A DNA stretch of 64,000 bases. Source: Leucaena leucocephala. Taxonomy: Eukaryota; Streptophyta; Magnoliopsida; Fabales; Fabaceae. Each line of letters begins with the position of its first letter. The first letter of the stretch is position 1. The notes beneath the pieces are model-generated. The model was not told the origin of the DNA. It worked only from the letters and a program-made list of their open reading frames with translations, and did not search any database. The translations under genes were made by a program, and so were the position numbers. The stretch is from the NCBI GenBank assembly GCA_037074615.1, contig CM073522.1:25170962-25234961 (forward strand), written 5' to 3'. Shown piece after piece: positions 1-11,155 of the stretch.

Positions 1-823
1 TGAAGGCTGCAGGAGCATTTGTCAAACCAAAAGACATCACCAAGAACTCGTAATGACCATATCGCATTCTAAATGCTATCTTTGGAATATCTTCCTTCTT
101 GATCTTTAATTGGTGATACCCTGATCGCAAGTCTACCTTTGAAAAGTACTGCTTTCCTTGCAACTGGTCAAAAAGATCATCAATGCCCGGCAATGGGTAA
201 TTTTTCTTTATGGTCACTTTATTAAGCTGTCAATAGTCAATGCACAGCCTCAAGGATCCATATTTCTTTTGCACAAATAATACTGGTGCACCCCACGGAG
301 ATGTGCTGGGTTGAATAAACCCCTTATCTAATAGTTCTTGCAACAGAGTCTTCAATTCTCTTAACTCTGAAGGCGCCATCCAATATGGCAGAATAGAATT
401 TATCTAAGTACCATGAATGACATCAATACCAAATTCTATTTCTTTATCTGGAGGTAATCTAGGTAATTCCTCTGGGAAAATATCAGGAAATTCCTGAACA
501 ACTGGAATTTGATCTAAGCTAACAGTAGGCTTATCAACATCTTTCACTATAGCCAAAAATCCCTGACAACCCTTTATCAATAATCGTTGGTCTTTTAGAG
601 CAGAAATCAAGTTAGATGGCCTTTTTACTTCATTCCCTTGCAACACAAAAGGAGTTTCACCTGGAATATTAAATTTCACCACTTTCAAGTGGCAATCAAT
701 AGTAGCATAATAAGAGGCTAACCAGTCCATGCCTAATATCACATCAAAATCAATCATGTCAAGAATCATTAAATCAATAAGACTTTCTCTTTCCTCAAAA
801 GACACTTCACAAGATTTATACAC
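1..823 (-). pseudogene. Ty3/gypsy protease C-terminus and reverse transcriptase, decayed, cut by window edge
   Basis: Reading down the minus strand, the frame opens with a protease tail (VILGMDWL, about 750-720). It continues into the gypsy linker FPDIFPEELPRLPP (about 440-480) and the RT fingers and palm: WGAPVLFVQKK, LCIDY, YPLPGIDDLFDQL, FSKVDLRSGYHQ, then FGLTNAPAAF at the window edge. The YxDD active site would lie outside the window. These motifs are standard for chromovirus-type Ty3/gypsy pol. Two nonsense codons break it: TAG at 404-406 just before the RT, and TGA at 230-232 in the CIDYRQLN box, where a CGA would be expected. The segment belongs to the same minus-strand element as the gag, PBS and LTR to its right. 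It is a dead copy; the class is clear, the exact lineage less so. Confidence 0.9.
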
Positions 824-826
824 CTG

Positions 827-1042
827 TTAAACTGACAAAGATTCCCCGACTGGGGTAGCAACTGAAAAAGGACAATCAAGTTTGACAAAGTCTTTACCCA
901 ACCTTTTAACAAAATATACTGAGACATAAGAATGTGTTGATCTAGGGTCATACAATGCATAAGGTTTTTGAGAACATATAGTGATAATACTTGTAACCAC
1001 AGCATTAGAGGCCCGAGCATCTTGCCTCATCATAGCATACAC
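827..1042 (-). pseudogene. Ty3/gypsy aspartic protease fragment with altered active site
   Basis: A short minus-strand frame contains ALYDPRSTHSYVS, which lines up with the retroviral-type aspartic protease active site of plant gypsy elements (normally D-P-G-S followed by THSYVS). The glycine is replaced by arginine, so the enzyme should be inactive even before the stop at the end of this frame. The next frame downstream (from 823) carries the second half of the protease fold, so a stop or frameshift near 824-830 separates the halves. It sits between gag and RT of the same element, in the expected order. Confidence 0.85.
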
Positions 1043-1189
1043 CCTTGCTTAGCCTTGCCTTGAAGAAGGTTGTGCCTTTTTTCCTGAAGGTCTTCTTGAT
1101 GTACCTCTACTTGTCGAAGTAGAAGTTACTCCAATAGACGGGGCTGCAAAAGTAACAGGGCTAGGATAAGGTCGAGCTGACCCACAACT

Positions 1190-2322
1190 CGAAGTGGGCT
1201 GAGCAAACGGACATTCTCTCTTCATGTGACCTTGTTATCCACACCCATAACAAATACCTGAGGCCTTGTGACAAACTCTTGAATGATAATTCCCATAAAT
1301 AGCACAAGAAGGCCTAGAATAATTAGATTGGCTCATAGCAGGCTGAGGTCTTGCACCTCTAAATTTAGGTATCGGATCTAAAGCGCCCACGGAGGGTCCA
1401 TAATATCTAGGCACTGGCTGCATAGCAAATGATGGGGATTGGCCTTGAGAGCGATTCCCTCTACATGAAGACCCTTGAAATTTTTCTCTTCCAATCTTAT
1501 GGTTCTTAGAAACCCCTTCTTCTTCAATGTGCCTCAGCTCAATTCTCAAAGCACAATCAACCACATCAGCATAGGAGGCAAAATGATTCAATATAGGGGC
1601 CACAGCATCATGTATATATATCGGCAATCCCTGAATGAATCTGCCAATCCTATCCCTCTCCGAAGGAATCAATGTAAATGCATAAGAAGAAAGCTCGGTA
1701 AACTTCCTATCATATTCAGCCACTGTCATTCCTGAAGTACATTTCAACAATAGAAATTCTTTGATTATGGCATCCTTCTTACTCTGGGGAAGATAGCGTT
1801 TCATAAAAATATCCTTGAAATCAGCCCATGACAAGGATGACACTCTATCTTCCTGTAACCCAGGCATTATCTTGCTCTAATCATTAGCTATCCCTTCTAA
1901 CCGGAATAGAGCAAACTCCACATACTAAACATCAGGACATCTCAGAGCTCTGCACCTCTTCTCAATACCTTCCAGGAATTCCATAGGTTCTTCTCGAGAA
2001 TAAAAACCCATGAACTTAGGAGGATCTAGCTTAATGAATTCTGACAACTTGACTGCTATATTATCCTCTTTAATTACACTGTGCGTTTCTTCTCGAGTCT
2101 CATGTCTAGATGAGGTAGAGATTTCTGGAGATTGTAGATTAGATGGTTCAGCTTCAGATAGAATCTCTTGAAGAGGTCTAAGGGATTGACCTCCCCTAGT
2201 CCTAGCTCTCCTATGACCCTGTCCTCTCCCTCTAAGGACAATTCACTTTACTGAGCAGAGCCTCTATCCGGAGCTCTATCACTCCTAGAGCTCCTTCCAG
2301 CTGGTAGACGTCTAGGAGGCAT
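1190..2322 (-). pseudogene. Ty3/gypsy gag with nonsense codon inside the zinc knuckle
   Basis: A plausible gag start is the ATG at 2320-2322, about 190 bp inside from the PBS, encoding a basic N-terminus (MPPRRLPAGRSSRS) that soon hits a stop near 2250. The longest intact stretch, 1867 to 1235, encodes the retrotransposon gag core: WADFKDIFMKRYLPQS, then TVAEYDRKFTELS and DRIGRFIQGLP. At its end the CCHC zinc knuckle begins (CYGCG) but is cut by TAA at 1235-1237. The remaining half (GHMKRECP) reads on in the same frame down to about 1200. Gag would form the nucleocapsid particle and bind RNA; this copy cannot make an intact one. Confidence 0.85.
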
Positions 2323-2511
2323 TTAACTATACATAAAATATAGAAAATATTCAATTTTAAACTAAAATAGATTCTTGATACAATAAGAAAATAATTTTAA
2401 ATTTCCTAAAAAGACCTTCAACGATGCCTCAACTATAATTATGCCCGGGTTCATAATGATAATTGAGACCCCACTGAAGTATCCCTGCTCCACTTAGCTA
2501 TAGAAAACCTT

Positions 2512-2526
2512 GGCTCTGATACCAAA
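2512..2526 (-). other. Primer-binding site, initiator-Met tRNA type
   Basis: On the minus strand the LTR end (GACGTGACA) is followed, after a two-base spacer, by TTGGTATCAGAGCC. This is the usual plant PBS complementary to the 3' end of initiator methionine tRNA. It fixes the element's orientation (minus) and the inner edge of its 5' LTR at 2529. Confidence 0.9.
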
Positions 2527-3179
2527 ACTGTCACGTCCCGAAATTTGAGCCATGACCGACATAGATATGAATGAATTCATATTCCTTAAGCCTAATGCCT
2601 TAAATAAAATATTTAAAACAATAATCATAATATATATTTCATGTTGTATCAAAAGGCAAGTCATCTATAGGAATTTTGGCAGGATCGTCTTTGTATAACC
2701 AACCTTCCGAAAACCCTATAATCGACTGTGAATGTTTCAAATTACTTGCAGACGTTTTCAAAATAACCAGAATCTTATCTATAAACTAGGGGAGCATCTA
2801 AGCTCCAAACAAATTAATATAGGTAGTTCATAAAGCATAATTACATCAAAAATAGATATGCCAAAAGTCAATGCTTCGAATCGGACGTGAGGCTCTTCAC
2901 TGCTCAGCTGGATGAATAGGGTCAACAGCATTATCTGAACCCAAAATAATCTACTCGAGAATAACGTCCCAAAAATATAGTTTAAAGTGCGAAAATAACA
3001 ATTTCAACATGTTTAAATTTTAATTATAACATTTGTAATTTATTACAAATATTCCGATAAACATTTTATTTCAAGAAATCCATTTAAAACAATCATTTCA
3101 AAACAATCATTTTTCCGTAGGACTTTAACAAAACGAAAACAGTCTTAGACTCACAGTCTACGAGAGTAACTAACTAATC

Positions 3180-3390
3180 TGGTGCGGCTCGAGGCCACGA
3201 AAATAGGCGTGGAGACATAGTCCACGAGGGTAAATAACCAAGCGTAGCACGAGGCCATGAAACAAGCGCAGGTATAAGACCCACGAATAACAGGCGCAGA
3301 AACAAGACCTACGAGAAACAGGCGCGAGAATAATTCCCACGAATAACCAGCGCGAGTACAAGACTCACGAATATCCATCGAGCTCGGGTT
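3180..3390 (-). repeat. Tandem array of ~28-bp units in the LTR
   Basis: Three consecutive 28-bp units are clear between about 3280 and 3365 (CCACGAATAACAGGCG... and variants), with more degenerate copies on both sides back to about 3180. They share a CACGA...GCGC core. The array lies about 650-860 bp from the LTR's inner end and is likely a fast-evolving subrepeat. Confidence 0.75.
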
Positions 3391-5307
3391 TAACCATGGT
3401 GCACCAAGGACTAACAGTTATACTGTTAGTAACCAGCGTTTTGTATTCTGTCTTTTCTGAAAACCTTTCCAGCATGCGTGGGGTCCACTTGACATGTAAT
3501 TATCACAACACTTTCTAATGCAATACTCTTCAATAAGAATACTTCAAAATTGCAAAACCCCAGCATGAACGTTTAAAATAAAATATCAAGAGATTTATTT
3601 AAAGCATATGGAACAATTATCCAAATTATAAAATTCATATAAGAATATTTCATTGAGAAAATCAATTCAATGTAACATTTATAACAATCTTCTTCCAAAA
3701 CTCTCTTTATTCGTTTTCTCACATGAACTTGGTCACTTAATAACCAAATTGAAAGAAAACCCATTTCTAACAATTAAAGCCATGAATTCATATAACTTGC
3801 TTTTTGTAAATTATATTTAAAAATTAACACTTTAAATGAAATACATCAAATAACAAGTTATTAATAAAAATATCATTTTTAAGGGACGTTATTCACTCAC
3901 CTACATTAATTCTATATAGCTTGCTCTTGCTCTATTCTTCGGAAATATTCTCTCTTGAATTACCTAGGTTCCCAAAATAAAATATTCCATCAGGAAAAAC
4001 CATTCACCTCTCTTGCACCAAATACCATTTATTTAACTAAATATGAAATCATAACCTTTAACTTTGAATTTTTTTAAACTTTATATTCATATTTCATTTC
4101 AATATCTTTACCTACATTTCATCCACATTCTTAGGCTTCCCTTTCCTCCTATATACATATCCATATATACACAAATATACTGCCTAAAATAATCTCCTCT
4201 ATAGCAGCAACATATATATACATCAATTCCATTCAACCCAAAACACACCATCCGACGGCATGCTTTTGTCTCCTCTTTCTCTCTATTTTTTTTGTTCCTA
4301 CAGCATTATCACCATATGTATATATATACATTCATCTTTCAATCAGCAACTCCACACATACACACGCACAGGCAAAGACGATTTCTCCCCACTACACAGC
4401 TCACAACCATGAACAACCATGGAAAAAGTAAAGATCCCACACTTACCTACAGTACTACACCGAGGCAGAGAAGCAATTGAAGATCTATAGTGGCTACAGT
4501 GCACAAAAACTACTCACACACACAACTCCACGGTTCCATATCACACACCAAATCAATCTTCATTATCATGTCCATCGCGTATTTGGCAAACAGATAAGAC
4601 AGAAAATGAATCATACAGCCACGACTATGAATGCTCAATGGAAGGAAAGTAGGTTATGCTTACCACCAACCCATGGCAACACTGCATAGAAATAGAGGAG
4701 GAAGATGAGAATTTGCAACTGCTACAATACCTGACATGCAGGGTGATGGCAGAGGCGGTGAACTTGAGACAGCAAAACTCAGCTCACGATCCTAGCAACA
4801 CAATACATGATGACGGAGAGAAATGAGCTCACGACAGTCAGAAAGAAAGAGGTGGAAGATTTAGGATTTGCTACAGTGCAACGAAGACCCTTAACAGCTA
4901 CGGTAGGGGTCACGACGCTGGTCAACGAAGCCACAGACAGCAGAGAACTATCGGCACCGTGCACTTATAGTAACCACCGAAGACCTTTCCTTTTCTTTCA
5001 CCTTCTGCGATACTCCTCTATTCCTGCACCTACCCCACTTCTCAGACACCGTTCGACTTGCAAAAGAGACAATGGCTACGACAGTAACACACGGACGGAG
5101 AAACTGACTGAAGCAAAGTGATGACAGTGACTGGTCACGTGGCAGCTGGTTCCCGGTGGTGTGAAGCTTCTATCTCCACTGCTCTCACCCACTCTACTTT
5201 CACCCATACGCTGTCAGAAGAAAATGGGAAGAAGTAAGCTGAATTTTGAAATAAAAGGACAGAGGGCCAGTTTAGTAATTTCACGCGTCTGAAGAAAAAA
5301 GTCCTAT

Positions 5308-5388
5308 TTTTGCATGTACTGGGATTCGAACAGGGACCTCCCTGTTTAACCGCACTACCTCCAACCACTCAGCTAGCCACTGCCTCTT
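5308..5388 (-). repeat. tRNA-like (SINE head-like) segment inside the LTR
   Basis: On the minus strand TAGCTGAGTGG matches a polymerase III A box and GTTCGAATCCC matches a B box, about 35 bases apart and in the right order for a tRNA. I cannot fold a convincing anticodon arm, so this is not a functional tRNA gene. It may be the head of a tRNA-derived SINE or a pol III-like module captured by the LTR. No target duplication was found. Confidence 0.5.
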
Positions 5389-5539
5389 GTAATTTCACTA
5401 CAAGAAAATATATATACTTCATTAAAATGTTTTTCATATTTTGGAAATTCCTAAGGTCATTACACATATGCAAGTTGGCAGTAATGCAACCACTATTCTC
5501 TTCCTCATTACCATCAAATATAAAAACAATCCCTCTATA

Positions 5540-6250
5540 GATGTATCTAACAATTCCTTGTTTACCCTTAGATTATTTACAGGCTGAAGATTAACAAAGA
5601 GATCAACTAAAGAGCCAAATTATCCACGTCAGCAAATATACAATGGCTATATTTGTTAACGGCTACTTCAATGCTTCAACAGAATTTTGAAGAACCAAGT
5701 ATAAAAGAAGAAGAAGCCAAAGTGAGAAAGCTGAAGAAGTTGGGAGACGTAAGAAGATACATCAAATGCTTACAATGCACTTTGATCACATTCACTGATT
5801 GCATCTCTGTTTTACTCTGTTTCCTCTCCTTTAGTTATAGCACTTTATATTCTACAAAAAGATAGAGAAACTTGAGAACTTGAGCTTAAGTAATTATCTT
5901 ATTCACTCTATTGAGAGAGTTTTATATGTATCAATCATTTTTTGAATTGTTCAAGTGGGATTCTTGAATGATTGTAACCTTACGGGTGTAAAGGGGAGTG
6001 AGAGAGATTCTTACAGATTGTAACCTTATGGGTTATGAGGGGAGTGAGAAGGGATTCTCACGAAAATGTACTGAGACACTAAGAGCCCACAGAATCTTGG
6101 AGATAGTAGAATACTCAGAGGAGGACTCTGGGGACTGGATGTAGGCCAAGTGGATTGGGTTAAACTAATATAAATCATCGTGTGCAATATTTCTCCTACA
6201 ACTTCTTCCTTTGGTGATATCATTATAAACTTTACTCTTTAAATTCATTC
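5540..6250 (+). mobile_element. Copia-LTR-like block inside the long LTR
   Basis: This stretch has the look of a copia LTR on the plus strand. It has a 'ggctatatttgttaacggct' type upstream region, a TATA-like GTATAAAAGAAG at about 5699, repeated 'gattgtaacctta.ggg.gt' phrases near 5970 and 6020, and a GAGGACTCTGGGGACTGG block at about 6120 before CTCCTACAACTTCTTCC. Exact ends and a target duplication could not be fixed, so the boundaries are approximate. Confidence 0.4.
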
Positions 6251-6539
6251 AAATATCTTTAGAGTTTTTTAAAAATTTTAAAATCACCAAATTCACCTCC
6301 CTCTTAGGTGATATAGCCAGATTTAACAATAAAGCTTGAAAATTAAATTTTCTTTTACTTAATCGGTGGTTCTTCTTCAAATTTCACCTATTTAATCAGA
6401 CAACCACCCCCAAAACTCATTGTAAAAAGTAATGGTGGGAGAAAATAGAGAGTACTCACCTAAGTTGAAATCACTAATTGCATGGGTTTTTAGCCACTCT
6501 TCCTCCTCTGATGACCACTCATGATGCTCCCTAATCCCT

Positions 6540-6800
6540 TGTCTTCTCTTGCTCTCTCTCTCTCTCTTCTCTCTCTCCACATGCAGATGACGATGATGGA
6601 GACGTGAGGAAGATGATGAACAGTCCCCAGTGATGACATCCTCTGCTTCCTCTCACTTTCTGCCTGCTCTCTCTCTCTCTCTTTCTCTCACTCTCTCCGT
6701 CGTTCCTCAATCTCTTTCTCACTCCTCGCCATCATTGCCTTGCCCCTAGTCTCTCATAAGCTCTCTCTCTTTCTCCATTGCCTCTCACTCTCTAGCCATC
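6540..6800 (-). repeat. CT-rich (minus-strand GA-rich) leader
   Basis: A run of CTCTCT-type sequence on the plus strand is purine-rich on the element's own strand. Similar GAGAGA-rich leaders follow the TATA boxes of the LTRs at 53974-54090 and 59772-59870, so this probably marks the transcript leader of this LTR. Confidence 0.55.
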
Positions 6801-7452
6801 TTTCTGCTTCTCACGTGCTCTCTACTCTCTGAAAAATGAAGGCGCCAAGCTCAAGAGATGAAAGGAAAAATATATAATTGGTAAGGTATAAGTGGGAAAG
6901 GGCAGCGGAGGAGGTAGATTAATATGAGAGTGCCATATGTCCTTAGGTGTCCAAATAAGTGACACCTAGCCTTTGAGTTAACATAATAAGAGTCTATTTG
7001 TCCCCAATTTAATTTTAGGCTTATATCGGACTCCTTTTTTATCTGAGCACTCTGAGTTCCCTAAAAATTGCATCGTACGTTAGAATTTATATTTTCTTTC
7101 TTCTATAGCTTCTCAAACCCATAATATAATTTCCATAAAATTTTCAGGGCAAGCAATACTTCTAGCTATTTTTCTTGAATTTACCAAGAAAATAGCCCCT
7201 TAATTCCCAAAAAATAGTTATTAAATCATTCAGGCCTCTTTTGGGGAAATAAACTTTTCCATAATTTTCTAAGTCTAAAGAATACTCATTTCTTGATTTT
7301 TCCTTAACTTTTTTGAACCCCAAAATACCTTCAATGATTTTCCTTCTTTCTTTCTCTAAAATTTCACCTTTAAGGCTTTTTAATTTCAGGAAAATACTCG
7401 TGATCTCAATAACTCCTTATAAATCCTTTTTATCAAAATTTAGGATATTACA

Positions 7453-7496
7453 CTAATAATACTTTAAATATTATAAATAAAAATTGGGATGTTACA
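7453..7496 (-). mobile_element. First 44 bp of an outer LTR of the same type
   Basis: On the minus strand 7496 downwards reads TGTAACATCCCAATTTTT, a second LTR start just outside the LTR start at 7452. The inner element therefore appears to have inserted 44 bp into an existing LTR; the rest of the outer LTR would lie beyond the left edge. Confidence 0.6.
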
Positions 7497-8342
7497 GGAG
7501 CCAGTTGGTTTTCATATGTTGGTAGGGGATTGTGAGTATAAACCAGCTCTATGACTTCACCATCGATAAGAACGACCTCATTCAGTTCCTAAATTTTGAG
7601 CCTTTGAATGTAGTTTTCATGGACCTAGCCGTATTATAAGTTGCAATTTTATTTTCATATTTTATTTTTTATCATGCACGTGCTAACATCTTTCTCATTT
7701 GAATAATAGACACTTCAGCCTTAAATGCAAGGAAGTAAAGGAGGACACACATGGCATTATGTGTCCATAAAAAAGTGCAAAAGAAATTGAACAACGGACA
7801 CGAGCTCAGTGTACATGATGAGCGCAATGACCTAAACCATGAAGACAATATATTTTGCACCTTACGTTGAAGAGTAAGTATACTCCTATATTTGGCGCAC
7901 AAAGAGATATATGCATATATAATATATAGAACTATATTTGACGGGATTGATATCTTATATTTTTATTAGGCTCTACTTGTCTTAACCCCTTGGGATAACA
8001 CCGTTTACTGGTTCTATTCCCTTCTTGGAAAGCCAAAAGAAAAAATTAAAGAAGTCATCTAAGACGTAAGTTTATGTTTATAAATTCATTAGTTATAAAG
8101 TTTAAAATGGCATATTATAATATCTTTTTTTTTCAATTGATGATACGGCTCTTAATGGATTCAATTTGGTCAACAAAAAGAAGGGTCATCCTCAACCTAC
8201 ATGGAATACAAGTAAGTTGTTTTGAACTAAGTTTTATGTTTATAAATTTATTAGGCTTAAAATTTAATATTTTATAATGTTCAATATTTTTTCAATTTGT
8301 TAGTATTGTCATTAACCTGGGACTATTGAATGTGGATATTAT

Positions 8343-10165
8343 TGTTGAAAATTGTGCCCTAGGGGCCAATCATTGTATTTTGAACATTGTTGATTTATGA
8401 ATTTCTTAATTATGTTATCATATTATTTGCATATTTACTGTGATGACCATCATTGGATAACTCATGATCTTATCCTAAATGTCCATGGTCGGTCATCTAT
8501 GCGGGAGCAGAGATGAAATAAGACCAGTATGACTTTGAAGATATATAGAGATATAAATCAAAGTCATAGGCACATGTAAGAGTACAAGGTGTTGGACTGA
8601 CCCGCTATGAGAGAGCTGCATGGGTTAAGTCATAAGCTTCTCTCATATACAAATCATGTCACTATGCCCTTTGACCTGAGATCATCATGGATTTCTACTT
8701 GACAAACGCTCAGCTTTGACCTAGTCAAAAGTCACTTTTGAACGAGTGATCATAAAGACTATGTTCGGGCTTGGTGATTTTTCATGTGGAGGAATGTGAA
8801 TGGTCAAGATGGAATTTGTCCCTCACATTCGTAGAGAGATATTACTAGGCCCCTCGATGAGTGAGTCTGAGAAATGTATGGCCATACTGTAATGGAAAGG
8901 TAGTTCCATTTCTATAGTCAGACTACTCAAGGATCGAGAAAGTAACGGTCAGGAACAGGAGGACGACGTTCTCCATGCCTCATCCATGACCAAAATATCG
9001 TGTGATAAAAGGGACGTGATATAATTGTATGAAAGGTTACATCATTCATCGATCCTCATATGATTTGGGTGGTCGTGATGTCTTGCTAGATACCGCTCAC
9101 GACTTGTGGGTCAGTATAGTAACTGGCCTACTGCCAACTTCATATGGGCTTATAGGGTCGCACACAAAATAGCCCAACACGAGCTATGATATCCAGATTC
9201 AATGAATAATCTAGGGTGGATGTGTATATATATTTATATATATGATTTTCGTATATATATTATATATAATAAAAGCGATATTTGTAAGATTTAATTTATA
9301 AGGATAAATTAAATCTCTATCACTTTTGAATTTAAAATTCAAATTGATATGATATCTCAAATTTGATTTATGAGAATAAATCAAATATAATTATATCTTA
9401 TCTTTATTTTAAATTAAATAGATAGGTGAATTAAATCTGTGGGACGGATTTAATATAAACCATATTTATTTAATTAGTTTCTTATCAAATTATGCAATAT
9501 ATGATATTGTATTAATTTTGAAATTAATAAGATTAATTCCGAAATCCAACTCAGTCAGAACACCGATAGCATCCTATATATTTGACATTAGGGGCTAGAG
9601 TTTTTGACAAGAGGGAACAAGGAGGGTGCAGAAGGTTTGCAGATAAGAAACTACCAAAATAGAGATGGTGAGGAAGGATTCTTGAGAAAGCCCTGGAGGG
9701 ACAAGACGCGCTAGCACATCGTTCGTGGTTGGAACGCTGTTCGTGTGGATACTGGTAGAGGAAGCCGATCTGAGTCGTCGACTTCTTGCGATCGAAAAGA
9801 GACCACCAGCCGCTAAGAGAAGCTGTGAACGTCACTTCTGATAACTCCAAAAACACTCAGGTCGTTACCATATAGGCATCCTGAATGTTAGAAAATCGAA
9901 AAGAGACTACCCGTCGCGACGAGAAGTTGAGGACGTCACGACTGAAAACTCCAGAGACTACCCGTCGTGACGAGAAGCTGAGAAAGTCGTGACTGAAAAC
10001 TCCTGAGTTGATAAGTCGTGACGAGTAGATACGGAGGTCGTGACCATAGTTCGAATACCGAAGGTAACACTTCTTTCTACTTGACTTAAACACATTCGGT
10101 AAATCCTGGCAGGGAATGAAAAATTTCAAAGTTAATTTTTGCTGCATGTCTTCCAATTCCCTTCA
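8343..10165 (+). mobile_element. Solo LTR (1.8 kb) with ATTAT target duplication
   Basis: The element runs from TGTTGAAAATTGTGCCC to CCCTTCA (TG...CA). It is flanked by ATTAT at 8338-8342 and 10166-10170. Removing it and one ATTAT restores an open Ulp1 exon, which proves the junctions. There is no internal region, so it is a solo LTR from recombination between two LTRs, and the ends suggest a copia or gypsy element of unknown lineage. Orientation is uncertain. Small open frames at 9551-10156 are not supported as genes. Confidence 0.85.
9795..10045 (+). repeat. ~51-bp tandem units with GTCGTGACGAG core in the solo LTR
   Basis: Two clear 51-bp units start at about 9905 and 9956 (AGACTACCCGTCGYGACGAG...), with degenerate copies before (about 9800) and after (about 10007). 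Each carries CGTGACGAG and (C/G)TGACTGAAAACTCC motifs. Similar TCGCGAC/GTCGTGAC arrays occur at 56825-57090 and 63010-63160 in other elements. Confidence 0.75.
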
Positions 10166-10979
10166 ATTATGTGATTCGCTATATTCATGATATCATTGAA
10201 TGAGACGTAGGTCATTGGGAAAATACATGAGGTAAATAAAAGTGACACAATTAATTTTTTGTGATTCTTCCAATTTTTTCACATTTTTAATACTTACCTA
10301 ATTATTTTGTTCCTTCTAATTTGCAGGTATTTCAATATAGAGAGAAATATAAAGCTGACATCATCAACTTAATGAGTAATACTTTGGCAACAACAATAGT
10401 TCGGTTGATAGGTTGATGAACTATTATCAAAATTTTGGAATTCATTAGGTTTTTTAGTTGATTAGAGTTTAGATAAACTAGGGATTGGTTTATCACTGAA
10501 TTGTTCATTTGGTTTGGTTGAATTATAATTGGAAATTTTGGTTATCTTATTGTTTGATTTGAATTTTAGCATTAAATTGTTGATTGAGTTTTAGTTGAAT
10601 TAAGTTTAGTTAAATTTTTTATTGGAAATTTTGCTTAAGGAATTGGATTTTGAAATTGAAATAGTTCCCAATTGCTTACTGCATAGCTTTGTTTGGTTTG
10701 CTAGCTGATTGGTTTGGTTATCATTTGGTTGAATACGAAATAACAAAAATTATATAAAAAATAAACTTTTCACAACGGTTAATAGAACAACCACCGTAAT
10801 AAGTTGGCCATAAAACACACTTAGGGAGAACTTTCCATGGCGTTTTGTAGCAAAAAACCACCATGGAATGTAACTTTCCATAGCGGTTTTGTAACTGTCA
10901 TGAAATAATTCAATTTATTATGTCGACGATATTGATGTCGCCCTTACAACTGCCATGAAAATCCTTTTCTGCACTAGTG

Positions 10980-11155
10980 TACGCATTTGCTTTGCTGAAA
11001 ATTATGATGGGGAAAAGATCTCTTTCCATACATCACATGGACACCACTGGGTTTACTTAAGTTACAACAATGCAGTTGTGCAGCTTGGCAAATGACAGGG
11101 ATTGCATGTACTCATGCTCGAACAACTGTAAAGCTTGTCCATGACAATATTTCTG
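10980..11155 (+). pseudogene. MULE transposase fragment (SWIM zinc finger)
   Basis: One frame reads QQCSCAAWQMTGIACTHAR (about 11067-11123), matching the CxC...CxH SWIM zinc finger at the C-terminus of Mutator-like (MuDR/FAR1-type) transposases, where WQ-TGI-C-HA is typical. Only this finger and a little flanking sequence remain. It is bordered by CACTA-type termini on both sides (10979 and possibly 11156), so the MULE was probably the older resident. Confidence 0.75.

Larger units (their letters stand above)
2529..7452 (-). mobile_element. Long 5' LTR (4.9 kb) of the minus-strand gypsy element
   Basis: On the minus strand the LTR begins TGTAATATCCTAAATTTTG at 7452 and ends CGGGACGTGACA at 2529, next to the PBS. 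It therefore has TG...CA ends and is unusually long. Its order resembles other LTRs in this window: a long AT-rich upstream part with runs like 'gttaaggaaaaa', a purine-rich leader (CT-rich on the plus strand, 6540-6800), and a short tandem array near the 3' end (3180-3390). Part of the length may come from inserted material, including a tRNA-like segment at 5308-5388 and a copia-LTR-like block near 5540-6250. The expected 5-bp duplication is CTAAT (7453-7457); its partner lies outside the window. Confidence 0.75.
7540..10390 (+). pseudogene. Ulp1-like cysteine protease (peptidase C48) pseudogene of a transposon
   Basis: Exon-like pieces appear in order. They are DKNDLIQFLNFEPLNVVFMDL (about 7567-7632), LLVLTPWDNTVYWFYSLLG (about 7968-8025), LNGFNLVNKKKGHPQPTWN (about 8143-8205, followed by a GTAAG donor), and PGTIECGYY ending at 8342. 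The next bases of the same exon, VIRYIHDIIE, resume at 10171 after a solo LTR, and a last piece (VFQYREKYKADIINLM) starts after an acceptor at 10325. ECGYY contains the conserved catalytic cysteine region of transposon-borne Ulp1 proteins. A TAA sits just before PGTIECG, so it was already damaged or has been since. The family would cleave SUMO-like conjugates; the role in transposition is unclear. Confidence 0.7.
7497..10979 (+). mobile_element. 3' part of a CACTA-type DNA transposon with Ulp1-like gene
   Basis: This stretch holds a broken Ulp1/C48 protease reading frame with introns (about 7560-10400), then a 3' region with short 'cggtt/accgc' subterminal repeats (10770-10960). It ends in CTTTTCTGCACTAGTG at 10979, a CACTA-type terminus. 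The 5' part, with the transposase, is missing because an LTR element occupies the left side. A solo LTR (8343-10165) interrupts it. Plant CACTA (CMC) and some MULE elements carry Ulp1-like proteases; the terminus favours CACTA. Confidence 0.65.

Noticed and set aside
3180..3390. CRISPR-like look of the 28-bp array
   Set aside because: The units are contiguous and degenerate with no unique spacers, and the sequence is inside a plant LTR.
4292..5121. Plus-strand frames of 60-104 codons inside the long LTR
   Set aside because: They overlap non-coding LTR sequence on the opposite strand and show no domain or conserved motif.
5308..5388. Functional tRNA gene
   Set aside because: A and B boxes are present but no anticodon arm or acceptor pairing could be drawn.
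5396..5412. CACTACAAGAAAATATA as the left end of another CACTA element
   Set aside because: No matching right end or 3-bp duplication was found nearby; it could be chance.
9551..10156. Two minus-strand frames of about 100 codons in the solo LTR
   Set aside because: They cover tandem repeats of the LTR and show no recognisable domain.
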